A stretch of 64,000 nt of DNA from the NCBI GenBank assembly GCA_964423505.1, contig CAYREX010000004.1, forward strand, positions 1-64,000. Reading direction: 5' to 3'. The DNA comes from CAYREX01 sp964423505. Its GTDB lineage: Bacteria; Fermentibacterota; Fermentibacteria; Fermentibacterales; JCC-6. This document shows positions 16,936 to 25,260 of the stretch, in pieces. The translations under genes were made by a program, and so were the position numbers. Within the stretch, counting starts at the first letter, position 1. Each line of letters opens with the position of its first letter. The notes under the pieces were generated by a model, which saw nothing but the letters and a program-made list of their open reading frames with translations, was not told the origin of the DNA and did not search any database.

Positions 16936-17823
16936 CTAGCTGCCCGAAACCCTCGCCAGCTCCGGGACCTCCGCTATCTTGCGCACGACCCTGTCCTCCA
17001 CCGTGTCGACGAAGAGCTGCAGGTGAGGGAACGGTATCTCGATGTCGGCGGCGTCCAGCGCCCTCTTGGAAGCCTCCATCACCCGGAAGTGAAGCGGCTT
17101 CGCGCTTCCGGCGTCGGCCAGCCATACGCGCACCAGCAGGTTGACGCTGGAGCTGCCCAGCTCGTCAGCCACCACGTCCGGCGCAGGATCCTCCATGACG
17201 CCCTCCATGCCGGAGACGGCCTCGAGCAGGACCTCCCGCGCCCGACCGATGTCCTCCTTGTAGGCTATGCCCAGAGGGACCTCCAACCGCATGCTTCCGT
17301 GCTTCGAGTCGTTCACCACGACCTCGTCCACCGCCCGGCTGTTGGGCAGGACCACGTAGGTGTTGTTCAGCGTCCTCAGCCTGGTGGAGCGGAGGGTGAC
17401 CTCCTCGACCCGGCCGTACTCCCCGGCCACGTGGACGTAGTCGCCGGAGGCGAACGGCTCGTCCATGAAGATGGTGAACCCGGCTATGACGTTGGCAAGT
17501 ATATCCTTGGCGGCAAATCCTATGGCGACTCCGGCCACTCCAAGGCCGGCAAGGGCCGCACCGACGTCTATCCCGAGCTGGCTCGCACCCATCACCAGGC
17601 CGATGACCATGATGGCTATGCGGTAGACCTTGTCCACAAGCAGGACCGTCAGGAGCCTGTCCATGCCGGATCTTTGCAGAATGGACCTGAGCGACCTCCT
17701 GGTAACCCTGTAGACGAGCCAGAAGGCCGCCACTATCAGGACGGCGACAAGCAGTTGCGGCAGGAAGCCCACCAGGTCTGACGCCAGCTTTCCGAAGTCT
17801 ATCTCAGTCGTGAGCCATTCCAC
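16936..17823 (-). CDS. Small-conductance mechanosensitive channel (MscS family)
   Basis: 295 residues with three membrane segments and the family pore and beta-domain core: GVAGVAIGFAAKDILANVIA, FMDEPFASGDYV, RLRTLNNTYVVLPNS. These channels release solutes on hypo-osmotic shock. GGGAGGAGAG precedes the ATG. It is a single gene with its own promoter at 17882-17910. A second MscS homologue lies at 56186-57109, and the window also encodes trehalose synthesis, so osmotic adjustment is a recurring theme. Confidence 0.92.
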   Translation of the reverse strand: MEWLTTEIDFGKLASDLVGFLPQLLVAVLIVAAFWLVYRVTRRSLRSILQRSGMDRLLTVLLVDKVYRIAIMVIGLVMGASQLGIDVGAALAGLGVAGVAIGFAAKDILANVIAGFTIFMDEPFASGDYVHVAGEYGRVEEVTLRSTRLRTLNNTYVVLPNSRAVDEVVVNDSKHGSMRLEVPLGIAYKEDIGRAREVLLEAVSGMEGVMEDPAPDVVADELGSSSVNLLVRVWLADAGSAKPLHFRVMEASKRALDAADIEIPFPHLQLFVDTVEDRVVRKIAEVPELARVSGS

Positions 17824-17881
17824 TTCGACTCTCCTCCCTCACGCGTTTTATTGCGTCATCCGTGCCTGTTCTTTCGTACGG

Positions 17882-17910
17882 ATGATAAGGGAAGGGAGGT
17901 GGCGTGTCCC
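17882..17910 (-). promoter_or_regulatory. Possible promoter of the first mscS gene
   Basis: Minus strand GGGACA (17910-17905), 17-base spacer, TATCAT (17887-17882). The -10 is identical to those before the PEBP and PfpI genes; the -35 is weaker. Confidence 0.4.
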
Positions 17911-17944
17911 GTCGGACCGTGCTCCGGCACTGCGGTTGACTTTT

Positions 17945-17991
17945 TTCAACCGCGGGGTCGGACCCCGCGGTTGAACGGCCCCGCGGTTGAA
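17945..17991 (-). repeat. Three-copy 13-base inverted/direct repeat after the Tim44-like gene
   Basis: The element TTCAACCGCGGGG occurs as an inverted pair (17945-17957 and 17963-17975, 5-base loop) plus a third copy (17979-17991) touching the stop codon of the Tim44-like gene. A partial fourth copy is at 17930-17939. On the minus strand two tandem copies precede one inverted copy, so two alternative 13-base-pair hairpins can form. No U-tract follows on either strand (an A-run follows on minus). It probably acts as a terminator or mRNA-end structure. Confidence 0.7.
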
Positions 17992-19899
17992 TCAGCGCTG
18001 GTGGCGGATGGTGGCCTTCGCCTCGGCGTAGAGGTCCGCCTTCTGGCGGGCGATTATGAGCTTGACGTCCGCCCAGGTGAGCCCCATGGACTCGCCGAAC
18101 CTCTGCATCAGCGTCTTCTCGTCGCCGGAGAGCCGGCCGTCGGCCAGCGCCATCCTGGCCATGGCCCCGAGTATCTGCCGGGCCTCGCTCACGTCCGACG
18201 GCCTGGGGAGCTCGCCGTCACCCTCGGTGACGGTGTTGACTATGGCCTCAAGGTCCTCGTCGGAGATGCTGCGGGAACGGGCGAAGCTCCTCAGGGTCTC
18301 CATCTCCTTCTCGTCCACCACGCCGTCGGCGTTCATCGCCGCGACCATCGACGCCAGTATGACGTCCGGAGGGACCACCGAGGCCCTCCTGATGCCGGAT
18401 ACCCCTGCGGAGCTTATGCGGGAGGCACTGAAGTGCTTGACGTTCTGGAGGACCCAGTCCTGGCTGCCGTCGTTCAGCTCGCGGCCGCAGTACTCGCAGG
18501 CGCCGCCTGCGCCGCCGGAGTAGGGCGCGCCGCAGCCGGTGCAGTGCGAGGAGCGGAAGCTCTGGGCTACGGAGGTACGGACGCCGTGCTTGCGGACAAG
18601 GGTGAAGACCTGGGGCCTGATGGTCTTGGCGCCCTCTCCCCTCACCCTCCCCTCGGCGTTGCGCCTGGCGTTGACGGCCGACCACTTCACCAGGACGTCT
18701 ATAGCGTCCATGCCGCCCTGCCCGGCCATCTCTATCCTCTGGACCTCTACCGTCCCCACGGCGGCGTCCTTGTAGAAGAGCCACCAGCCCCCGTCCTCCG
18801 TGTTGCGGATCTGGCTGCCGAGGGTCTCGGAGAATGTGGGCAGCACCACCTTCTGGGCGGAGCCGGCGTCGCCGTCGAACCATGACTTGACGAGCCTCCA
18901 GAAGATGACGGAGGTCCTGTCCTCGACGTGCTGCAGGTTGAAGCCGGGGTCCGTCTGGAGGATGTCGGAGTAGCCCGGTATCAGCGTGGGCTCGGAGATG
19001 ACGTTCCACTCCATCGACTGGGTTATCTCCGCCAGGACCCAGTCGTACTCGCCGCTGGTCACGACGGAGTCGCAGCTCTCGCACTTGCCGACGTCGCTCA
19101 GCTCCAGCGGGGCCCCGCAGTTGGGACAGAAGCCCTCCACCAGGCTCTTGCCCGCAAGGGTCTGGACCCCCGGCTTGCGAAGGAAGCTCCAGTACTCGGT
19201 GAAACTGTCCGAGGAGTTCCGGCGGATGACCCTGCCCTTCTCCAGGTCGACGTCGGCGTCGTCCGCCTTCGCCACAATCTCGACGTGTATGGTGTCGAAG
19301 TGCATGCTGCTCTGGACGCCGACTATCCTGGAGCTCTGGACGGTGACGTTCTCCATCCTGTTCCGGTAGCCCTCCGCCCTCTGCATGGCGACCTGCAGGG
19401 AGAAGCGCTCGAAGATGCCGTCCGAGACGAAGTGGCGCACCCTCTCCATCTCCTGGTCCGACCAGGCGTACTGGACCTCGGTGAAGGCCTTCCCGACCTT
19501 CCGGAGGAAGCCGTCCTCCGTGAAGCCCGGATCGCGGGAGGTCAGGGCCGCGAGCATCTGCTGCATCTGTTCCTGCTCCTGCTCCCGGCTCAGCCTTCCG
19601 GCCTTCGTTATGGTGTGGGTCTCGTAGGCGCCCTTGGTCTTCCGGCCGAACTTGTACAGAAGCACGACCACGACGATGATGAGCGGTATGCCTATGAGCG
19701 GCTTGTCTATGGCCAGACGCAGCAGGAGGTAGACTATGAAGCCGCCGCCTCCGCCGCCGCTGCCTCCGCCTCCGCCGGAGGAGCCGCCGTAGCTCCCGCC
19801 GCCGCCGGCCCTTGCAAGAGCCTGCGCGGCGAAGACCATGACCAGAGCCGAGAGCAGCAGGAAGAGCATCAACCGGCGATCACGCGGAGGACGTGGCAC
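17992..19899 (-). CDS. Exported Tim44-like protein with two zinc ribbons and a TerB-like C-terminus
   Basis: 635 residues. A signal-like segment (LMLFLLLSALVMVF) is followed by a glycine-rich stretch and a strong membrane segment (IPLIIVVVVLLYKFGRK). Two Tim44-like repeats come next, each followed by a Cys4 ribbon (FCPNCGAPLE to CESC; CTGCGAPY to CEYC). A C-terminal helical TerB-like domain (ASMVAAMNADGVVDEKEMET, MALADGRLSGDEKTLM) ends the protein. Tim44-like domains bind membranes or substrates; the role of such bacterial proteins is unclear. The GTG at 19899 is chosen because AGAGAGG precedes it and an upstream ATG at 19965 would overlap the promoter. Gene order gives no functional partner. 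Confidence 0.72.
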   Translation of the reverse strand: MPRPPRDRRLMLFLLLSALVMVFAAQALARAGGGGSYGGSSGGGGGSGGGGGGFIVYLLLRLAIDKPLIGIPLIIVVVVLLYKFGRKTKGAYETHTITKAGRLSREQEQEQMQQMLAALTSRDPGFTEDGFLRKVGKAFTEVQYAWSDQEMERVRHFVSDGIFERFSLQVAMQRAEGYRNRMENVTVQSSRIVGVQSSMHFDTIHVEIVAKADDADVDLEKGRVIRRNSSDSFTEYWSFLRKPGVQTLAGKSLVEGFCPNCGAPLELSDVGKCESCDSVVTSGEYDWVLAEITQSMEWNVISEPTLIPGYSDILQTDPGFNLQHVEDRTSVIFWRLVKSWFDGDAGSAQKVVLPTFSETLGSQIRNTEDGGWWLFYKDAAVGTVEVQRIEMAGQGGMDAIDVLVKWSAVNARRNAEGRVRGEGAKTIRPQVFTLVRKHGVRTSVAQSFRSSHCTGCGAPYSGGAGGACEYCGRELNDGSQDWVLQNVKHFSASRISSAGVSGIRRASVVPPDVILASMVAAMNADGVVDEKEMETLRSFARSRSISDEDLEAIVNTVTEGDGELPRPSDVSEARQILGAMARMALADGRLSGDEKTLMQRFGESMGLTWADVKLIIARQKADLYAEAKATIRHQR

Positions 19900-19935
19900 G
19901 TCGAACACCTCTCTCTCAGTTGGCTTGTTACCGGA

Positions 19936-19964
19936 AGTGTACGAGAGAGCGGCCGCTCTGTCCA
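19936..19964 (-). promoter_or_regulatory. Probable promoter of the Tim44-like gene
   Basis: Minus strand TGGACA (19964-19959), 17-base spacer containing a NotI-like palindrome, TACACT (19941-19936). Its position rules against translation starting at 19965. Confidence 0.5.
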
Positions 19965-19973
19965 TACCGAGTC

Positions 19974-20002
19974 ATGACAAGCAGCCTCTTCCGGTGCATC
20001 TT
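19974..20002 (+). promoter_or_regulatory. Possible promoter of the larA-folC operon
   Basis: ATGACA (19974-19979), 17-base spacer, CATCTT (19997-20002), about 55 bases before the LarA start. Both boxes deviate from consensus by one or two bases. Confidence 0.35.
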
Positions 20003-20063
20003 CTACGGTACCGCGAGAGGCGGTGGTGCCTTCGGCGGACCCGGGAGAGGAGAAGCAGCGGCG

Positions 20064-21239
20064 ATGGACGGTCGTACCGAGCTTGGGAAGGGGCCGTACA
20101 GGGAGCTCATGCCCCCGGAGCCGCCCCCCCCGCTCACCCCCGGGGAGGCGGCAGCGACCTGGGAGCCGGTGATGGGCGAGATGGAGGAGATGGCCCGCGG
20201 CGGTACGGTCACGCTGCTTGTCAACGACGCCACCAGGCCCCCGTCCGCGCCCATGCTCCGTCCGCTTGCCGACATCCTCCGCGGCAGGGTTAGGGTGCTC
20301 TTCGCCACCGGCTCCCACCGCGCGGTGAAGCCGGAGGAGGTCGGGGTGCTGCTCGGCGGGCTCTTCGAGGGAGCCTCGATGCGGAGCTCCGACTGCGACT
20401 CCGGCTCGATGGTGCGGCTGGGAGAGACATCCCGGGGAACCCCTGTCTCGGTAGACCCCTGGGTCGCCGGCGGGACGCCGGTGGTGTCCGTGAACTCCGT
20501 GGAGCCGCACTACTTCGCCGGCTTCACTGGGGGACGGAAGTCGCTGCTGCCCGGCTCCTGCGCACGGGAGACCATAGAGGCCAACCACTTCCTGGCCTGC
20601 CTCCCCGACGCCGAGGCGGGAAGGCTCGAGGGAAACCCGGTCCACGAGGACATGACCGAGGCGCTGGCTCTCGTCGAGTCGGTTACCCGGGTGGTCCAGG
20701 GCAACGGCGTCTTCGCCGGCGGTGAGCTGGTGCATCTCTCCTGCGGGAGCTGCGCGGGCTCCTTCGCGGAGGCGGTCCGGGTGAGCTCCGCCCTCTCCGG
20801 GGTGAGGCCGGGGAGGCGCTACGGCACCGTGGTGCTGCACCCGGGCTCGCCGCTGGACGTCAGCCTCTACCAGGCCGAGAAGGCGTGGTACAACTGCTGG
20901 CCGGTCGTGCGGCCCGGCGGAGAGATGCTCCTGGTGAGCGGCTGCCGCGAGGGGCTCGGCGCCGGTCACATGGAGGGCGCCTTCGTCAGCTCCATGGACC
21001 CTGGCTGGGTGCCCCACACCCGCGAGACCTACAGGCTGGGCGAGCATTCCATCCCCAGGATACGCAGGATGCGGGAGTCGATGACCCTGTCCCTGGCCTC
21101 CGGCCTGGACCCGGCACTGCTGGCCCGGATGGGCATACGGCACGTTCCGGACCCGGACCGACACCTCTCGGAAAGGGACCCGGACGACGTCCTTGTAATC
21201 CGAAGGGCAGGCTTCGTGGTCCCGGAGCTGGAGGGCTGA
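20064..21239 (+). CDS. LarA-family nickel-pincer racemase/epimerase
   Basis: 391 residues matching the lactate racemase LarA family (DUF2088). Hallmarks are LLVNDATRP, FATGSHR with a catalytic-type His, and the block EPHYFAGFTGGRKSLLPG with His and the Lys that covalently holds the nickel-pincer nucleotide, followed by the ligand His in ANHFL. The family racemises or epimerises 2-hydroxyacids. The cofactor genes larB, larC and larE are not in the window, so they would have to be elsewhere. The substrate may differ from lactate. The ATG at 20064 has GAGAGGAG upstream; longer readings start inside the divergent promoter region. It is first gene of a long plus-strand operon. Confidence 0.85.
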   Translation: MDGRTELGKGPYRELMPPEPPPPLTPGEAAATWEPVMGEMEEMARGGTVTLLVNDATRPPSAPMLRPLADILRGRVRVLFATGSHRAVKPEEVGVLLGGLFEGASMRSSDCDSGSMVRLGETSRGTPVSVDPWVAGGTPVVSVNSVEPHYFAGFTGGRKSLLPGSCARETIEANHFLACLPDAEAGRLEGNPVHEDMTEALALVESVTRVVQGNGVFAGGELVHLSCGSCAGSFAEAVRVSSALSGVRPGRRYGTVVLHPGSPLDVSLYQAEKAWYNCWPVVRPGGEMLLVSGCREGLGAGHMEGAFVSSMDPGWVPHTRETYRLGEHSIPRIRRMRESMTLSLASGLDPALLARMGIRHVPDPDRHLSERDPDDVLVIRRAGFVVPELEG

Positions 21240-21244
21240 GCGAC

Positions 21245-22609
21245 ATGTGGAGCTTCCGCTCACGGGTCGTGCCGCTCATTCTCGCGGCGCTGCTCATCTG
21301 GCTCTTCCTCTGGTACAGCCACGACCTGGTGGGCAGGCTGGAGGAGACCAGGGCCCGGGCCAACGAGACCATAGCGTGGTTCTGGGCGGGGACGCAGGTC
21401 CCCCTGAGCGTCTTCGCCGAGGAGGTCAGCCTGGCGGTCTGCTCCGGCTGCGGCGCTGCGGTGGAGGTGGGGGAGGGCATCGAGGGGCCCGTAACCCTCT
21501 ACTGCGTGGAGTGCGGCGGCCAGAGGACATGGCACGTGGTGAGCCCGGAGTGGACCGAGGAGAGGAGCAGGCTCCTCGAGAGCACCAGCCACCTCTTCCG
21601 GGAGCTGGTGGAGCGGCTGGACTACACCACCATCCTGACCGACACCATGATGGTCCCCCAGGTGGTGAACGGCAGGGCGGTGCCGGACGGGGCGGCCCCG
21701 GAGAAGCTCGCCATGTACGGCGAGATGGTGAAGGAGCTGGACGCCCTGAACGACCCGGTCCCCATCGAGGACGTCGAAGACAACGTGATAGGTTACCTGC
21801 ACTACGGCTCCGACAACCTGGCCCGCGAGCTGAGGCTCGTCCCGTTCATCGAGCTGGGCGTCCTGGCGCTGCTGGCGCTGGTGTTCCTGTTCATGGTGAG
21901 GGGGGAGCTGCGCAGGGAGAAGGAGATGTCCTGGATGGGTTTCGCCAAGGAGACCGCACACCAGATAAGCACGCCGCTCTCCTCCCTGATGGGCTGGGTG
22001 GAGCTGCTCCGCGAGCGGCCCACCACCGGGATGGACCCGGAGCTGGAGGAGGCGCTGGACTCCATTGAGAACGACGTCAAGAGGCTGGACCAGATAGCGA
22101 GCAGGTACGGGCAGATGGGCAAGGAGCCGGTCCTGGAGACCGGCTCCCTGAACTCGGTGGTGCTCGACACGGTTCACTACCTCGCGGGCAGGCCCGGCTA
22201 TCTGCCGAAGGGGGTGGAGCTCGAGACCGACCTGCAGAGCCAGCGCAGCATCAGGCTCAACAGGGTGCTGATGGGCTGGGTGGTGGAGAACCTGCTGAAG
22301 AACTCGGTCGCGGCACTCTCCGGGGGCGGGGGGACCATCAAGCTGACCACCAGCGACCTGGAGGAGGGCAACGGCCTCGTCGAGATGGAGGTGGCTGACA
22401 CCGGCAGGGGTATACCCTTCTCCGACCAGAAGCGCATTTTCCGTCCGGGGTTCACCACCAGGCGGGGCGGGTGGGGCCTCGGCCTCACCCTCAGCAGACG
22501 GATAGTCGAGGAGTACCATCGAGGCAGCATCAGGCTGAAGGCCAGCTCTCCCGGCAAGGGAACCGTCTTCGTCATGACCTTCCCGGTGGCCGCGGAGGAG
22601 GGGCAATGA
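21245..22609 (+). CDS. PorY-like membrane sensor histidine kinase
   Basis: 454 residues. A membrane segment near residues 5-25 (VVPLILAALLIWLFLWY) is followed by an extracytoplasmic-looking region of about 190 residues that holds a Cys4 pair (CSGCGAAVE, CVECGG). A second membrane segment (LGVLALLALVFLFMV) follows, then the dimerisation domain with His in ETAHQISTPLSSLMGW and an ATPase domain (ENLLKNSVAAL, DTGRGIPFSDQ, WGLGLTLSRRI). Its stop overlaps the PorX-like start (ATGA), so they form a kinase-regulator pair like PorY-PorX of Bacteroidota. A zinc- or thiol-based sensor role for the four cysteines is inference. Confidence 0.82.
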   Translation: MWSFRSRVVPLILAALLIWLFLWYSHDLVGRLEETRARANETIAWFWAGTQVPLSVFAEEVSLAVCSGCGAAVEVGEGIEGPVTLYCVECGGQRTWHVVSPEWTEERSRLLESTSHLFRELVERLDYTTILTDTMMVPQVVNGRAVPDGAAPEKLAMYGEMVKELDALNDPVPIEDVEDNVIGYLHYGSDNLARELRLVPFIELGVLALLALVFLFMVRGELRREKEMSWMGFAKETAHQISTPLSSLMGWVELLRERPTTGMDPELEEALDSIENDVKRLDQIASRYGQMGKEPVLETGSLNSVVLDTVHYLAGRPGYLPKGVELETDLQSQRSIRLNRVLMGWVVENLLKNSVAALSGGGGTIKLTTSDLEEGNGLVEMEVADTGRGIPFSDQKRIFRPGFTTRRGGWGLGLTLSRRIVEEYHRGSIRLKASSPGKGTVFVMTFPVAAEEGQ

Positions 22610-24159
22610 CCACGATACTCTGGGTAGACGACGAGATAGACCACCTGACGAGCCATATCAGGTTCCTGGAGAAGAGGGGCTTCCGGGTGCTGACCGCCAG
22701 CAGCGGGAGCGCCGCCCTGGAGCTGCTCAGCGAGCAGAGGGTGGATCTCGTCCTGATGGACCAGATGATGATCGGCATGGACGGCATGGAGACCCTCGAG
22801 CGGGTGAGGGAGCACTACCACGCCCTTCCGGTGGTGATGGTCACCCAGAGCGAGGAGGAGGAGCTGATGGACCGGGCCCTGGGCGGGGCCGCGGACGACT
22901 ACCTCACCAAGCCGGTGAACCCGAGCCAGATACTTCTGGTCATCAAGAGGCTCCTGATGGGACAGAAGCTCAGGACCCAGCACGTGGCGAGGGAGATGGT
23001 GGACCAGACCGCCAGGATGATGGAGATAAGGACCGGGGAGTCGGACTGGCGAAGCTGGGTGGAGATGTACGCCTCCTGGGTGGAGAAGGACGTCGCATCC
23101 GGAGGGTACCTCGAGGAGGAGATGGGGACCATCCAGAAGAGCCGCTTCGACGACCTGGCCATGGACTTCTCCCGGCTGGTGGAGCGCAGCTACCCGGACT
23201 GGATAGCCGGCGGGGAGGGCTCGCCCCTGATGTCCCACAACTACCTGGAGCGGGTCGTCGTACCCAGGCTGGGGGAGGTCAGGGAGCTGGTCATGCTGGT
23301 GATGGACTGCATGCGATACGACCAGTGGCTGACCATCTCCCCAGAGCTTGAGAAGTGGTTCCACGTAGACGCCGACTTCATGCTCACCGCCCTGCCGTCG
23401 GCAACTCCCTACAGCAGGAACGCCATCTTCGCCGGGCTGACCCCCAGGGACATCTGGAGGTTCTACAGGAGGCTCTGGGTCGAGAAGTACGGTGAGCCGG
23501 GCCTGAACAGGCACGAGCCCCACTACCTCGCAGAGGGACTGGCAAGGCTCGGTCACAGGGGGCAGCCGTCTCCCGAGTTCGTGAAGGTCGGCACCAGGAG
23601 GGAGGGCGAGGCGCTGCTCCACTCGCTGTCGAAGCACCTCGGCAACGGTTTCCTGGCCGTTGTCGTAAACTACATCGACCATCTCACCCACGGCCGCTCG
23701 GAGCTGGACCTCATCCGCGACCTGGCGCCGGACGTGAGGAGCTTCCGAAGGCTCGCCGAGACGTGGTTCAGGTCCTCCTTCCTCCGCAAGCTCTTCCAGA
23801 CCCTGGCGGCCAGGGGGAGCACCGTGCTGGTCACCAGCGACCACGGGTCGGTCTTCACCACCAGCGAGACGAGGATACGTGGCGGCAGGAACGTCTCCGG
23901 CAGCATCCGCTACCGGTTCGGCCACTCCATGTCCGCCGACCCGAAGAGCGTCATCCACGTCGAGGACCCGGGCTCCTGGGGCCTGCCGGACGAGCATCCG
24001 ACCAAGTCCTACCTCCTGGCCAGGTCCGACTACTTCATGGTCTTCCAGGGGATGCCCAGGGAGGACCTGAGGAAGTTCAGGAACACCTTCCAGCATGGCG
24101 GGGTCTCCATGGAGGAGATGATAGTGCCCAGCGTCGTCCTGACCCCTAAGAGGCTGTGA
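22606..24159 (+). CDS. porX: PorX-like response regulator with alkaline-phosphatase-fold (PglZ) effector domain
   Basis: 517 residues, the usual PorX length. Residues 1-120 are a receiver domain (ILWVDDEIDHL, LMDQMMIGMDG, TKPVNP); a helical linker follows; residues 200-517 are a PglZ/alkaline-phosphatase-type domain with metal and active-site motifs VMDCMRYDQW, LPSATPYSRNAIFAG, NYIDHLTHGR and VTSDHGSVF. In Bacteroidota PorX controls type IX secretion and hydrolyses nucleotide signals. No type IX genes are in this window. Overlaps on both sides (ATGA with the kinase, GTGA with tsaE) tie it to the kinase and to t6A genes. Confidence 0.85.
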   Translation: MTTILWVDDEIDHLTSHIRFLEKRGFRVLTASSGSAALELLSEQRVDLVLMDQMMIGMDGMETLERVREHYHALPVVMVTQSEEEELMDRALGGAADDYLTKPVNPSQILLVIKRLLMGQKLRTQHVAREMVDQTARMMEIRTGESDWRSWVEMYASWVEKDVASGGYLEEEMGTIQKSRFDDLAMDFSRLVERSYPDWIAGGEGSPLMSHNYLERVVVPRLGEVRELVMLVMDCMRYDQWLTISPELEKWFHVDADFMLTALPSATPYSRNAIFAGLTPRDIWRFYRRLWVEKYGEPGLNRHEPHYLAEGLARLGHRGQPSPEFVKVGTRREGEALLHSLSKHLGNGFLAVVVNYIDHLTHGRSELDLIRDLAPDVRSFRRLAETWFRSSFLRKLFQTLAARGSTVLVTSDHGSVFTTSETRIRGGRNVSGSIRYRFGHSMSADPKSVIHVEDPGSWGLPDEHPTKSYLLARSDYFMVFQGMPREDLRKFRNTFQHGGVSMEEMIVPSVVLTPKRL

Positions 24160-24614
24160 TCGAAGGATCTGCGGGGAGCGGCGGGCTGCTCCTCGACAGG
24201 GAGGGCGTGGAGGGGCTGGGCGCCAGGCTCGCCGTCCGGGCCGGGCCCGGCTCCAGGCTCTACCTCGTCGGTGAGCTGGGGTCGGGGAAGTCGGTCCTGG
24301 CCCGCTCCTTCCTGCGCGGGATGGGTGTGACCGGCCGCATCCCCAGCCCCAGCTTCGTCGTGGATGCAGAGTACGACGCCGGTGGCCTGACCCTGCATCA
24401 CATCGACCTCTTCCGCCTCGGCGGCGAGCCGGATGAGCTCTCCCTCTACGGTATCCAGGAGGCGCTTTGCTCGGAGGACGTGGCGGTCGTAGAATGGGCG
24501 GACCGGCTGGCGGGGCTCCGGGTGCCCCCGGGGGTGCGGGTGACCATCGGCATGACCGACCGGCAGGGCATCAGGAGGGTGGTGGTGGATGAGTGGCCTC
24601 TGGCTTGGGATTGA
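24156..24614 (+). CDS. tsaE: TsaE, tRNA t6A modification ATPase
   Basis: 152 residues with P-loop VGELGSGKSVLARSFLRG, the switch-like SPSFVVDAEYD, HHIDLFRLGG and VVEWADR. TsaE hydrolyses ATP to reset the TsaB-TsaD complex that makes N6-threonylcarbamoyladenosine at position 37 of ANN-reading tRNAs. It starts with GTG inside the porX stop (GTGA) and overlaps tsaB by 26 bases. Tight coupling to a signalling pair is unusual, while the tsaE-tsaB-rimI order is common in bacteria. Confidence 0.93.
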   Translation: MIEGSAGSGGLLLDREGVEGLGARLAVRAGPGSRLYLVGELGSGKSVLARSFLRGMGVTGRIPSPSFVVDAEYDAGGLTLHHIDLFRLGGEPDELSLYGIQEALCSEDVAVVEWADRLAGLRVPPGVRVTIGMTDRQGIRRVVVDEWPLAWD

Positions 24615-25260
24615 GACAACCGGCTCAGTAGGCGGCGTCGCAGTCGTGCGGGACGGTTGCCTCCTCTCCGAGCTGATGCTGCCGGTGCGGGCCACCACCT
24701 CCGAGAAGGTGCTGCCCGCCGTGGAGAGGGCCCTGGAGCTGGCAGGGGGCGGCAGGCCGGACGGCGTGGCCGTCTCCACCGGCCCCGGCTCGTACACCGG
24801 TCTCAGGATAGGCGTCGCCACGGCAGAGGGGCTTGCCTCCGGCTGGGACGCGCTGCTGGCCGGGGTGCCGACACTGCGGGCCATGGCCTGCGCCGCCGGG
24901 CCGGGCGGTCCGGTCCTGGCGTCCGTCAGGGCCAGGGATGGCGAGGTGTTCGCCACGGTGCTGGAAGACGGTGAGCCGGATGCCCGGGAGCTGCTCCCCG
25001 CAGGCGTCTACGTGGCGGAGACACTGGTGGAGGCCGTCCGGGACCTCGACGGTATGCGGTGCGTGGGCGGCGGCAGAAGCGAGCTGGGCGGACTGCCCCC
25101 CCGGTCCTGGCTGCCCCGCCCGATGGACGTCCCGGGGCCCTCGCTGGTGGCCTGGCTCGGAGAGCTTGCCGGAGGGGGGAGGGAGAGCCGCGTCTCGCCC
25201 CTGTACCTGAGGGATTTCGGAGAGAGGGCATGCGATGACATCACGATTGCCCGTCCTTAG
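24589..25260 (+). CDS. tsaB: TsaB, tRNA t6A synthesis scaffold protein
   Basis: 223 residues of the ASKHA-fold TsaB family: LGIETTGSVGGVAVV at the start, then STGPGSYTGLRIGVATAEGL, the best family marker. It dimerises with TsaD, which is not in the window, to transfer threonylcarbamoyl to tRNA A37. It overlaps tsaE upstream and the RimI-PNP gene by 26 bases downstream, so the three are translationally coupled. Confidence 0.93.
   Translation: MSGLWLGIETTGSVGGVAVVRDGCLLSELMLPVRATTSEKVLPAVERALELAGGGRPDGVAVSTGPGSYTGLRIGVATAEGLASGWDALLAGVPTLRAMACAAGPGGPVLASVRARDGEVFATVLEDGEPDARELLPAGVYVAETLVEAVRDLDGMRCVGGGRSELGGLPPRSWLPRPMDVPGPSLVAWLGELAGGGRESRVSPLYLRDFGERACDDITIARP

Noticed and set aside
17945..17991. 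CRISPR repeat or attachment site
   Set aside because: Copies are only 13 bases, partly inverted and without regular spacers or mobile genes.
19899..19965. Longer start for the Tim44-like protein at 19965
   Set aside because: The extra 22 codons overlap a well-spaced promoter and lack a ribosome site; the GTG at 19899 has AGAGAGG upstream.
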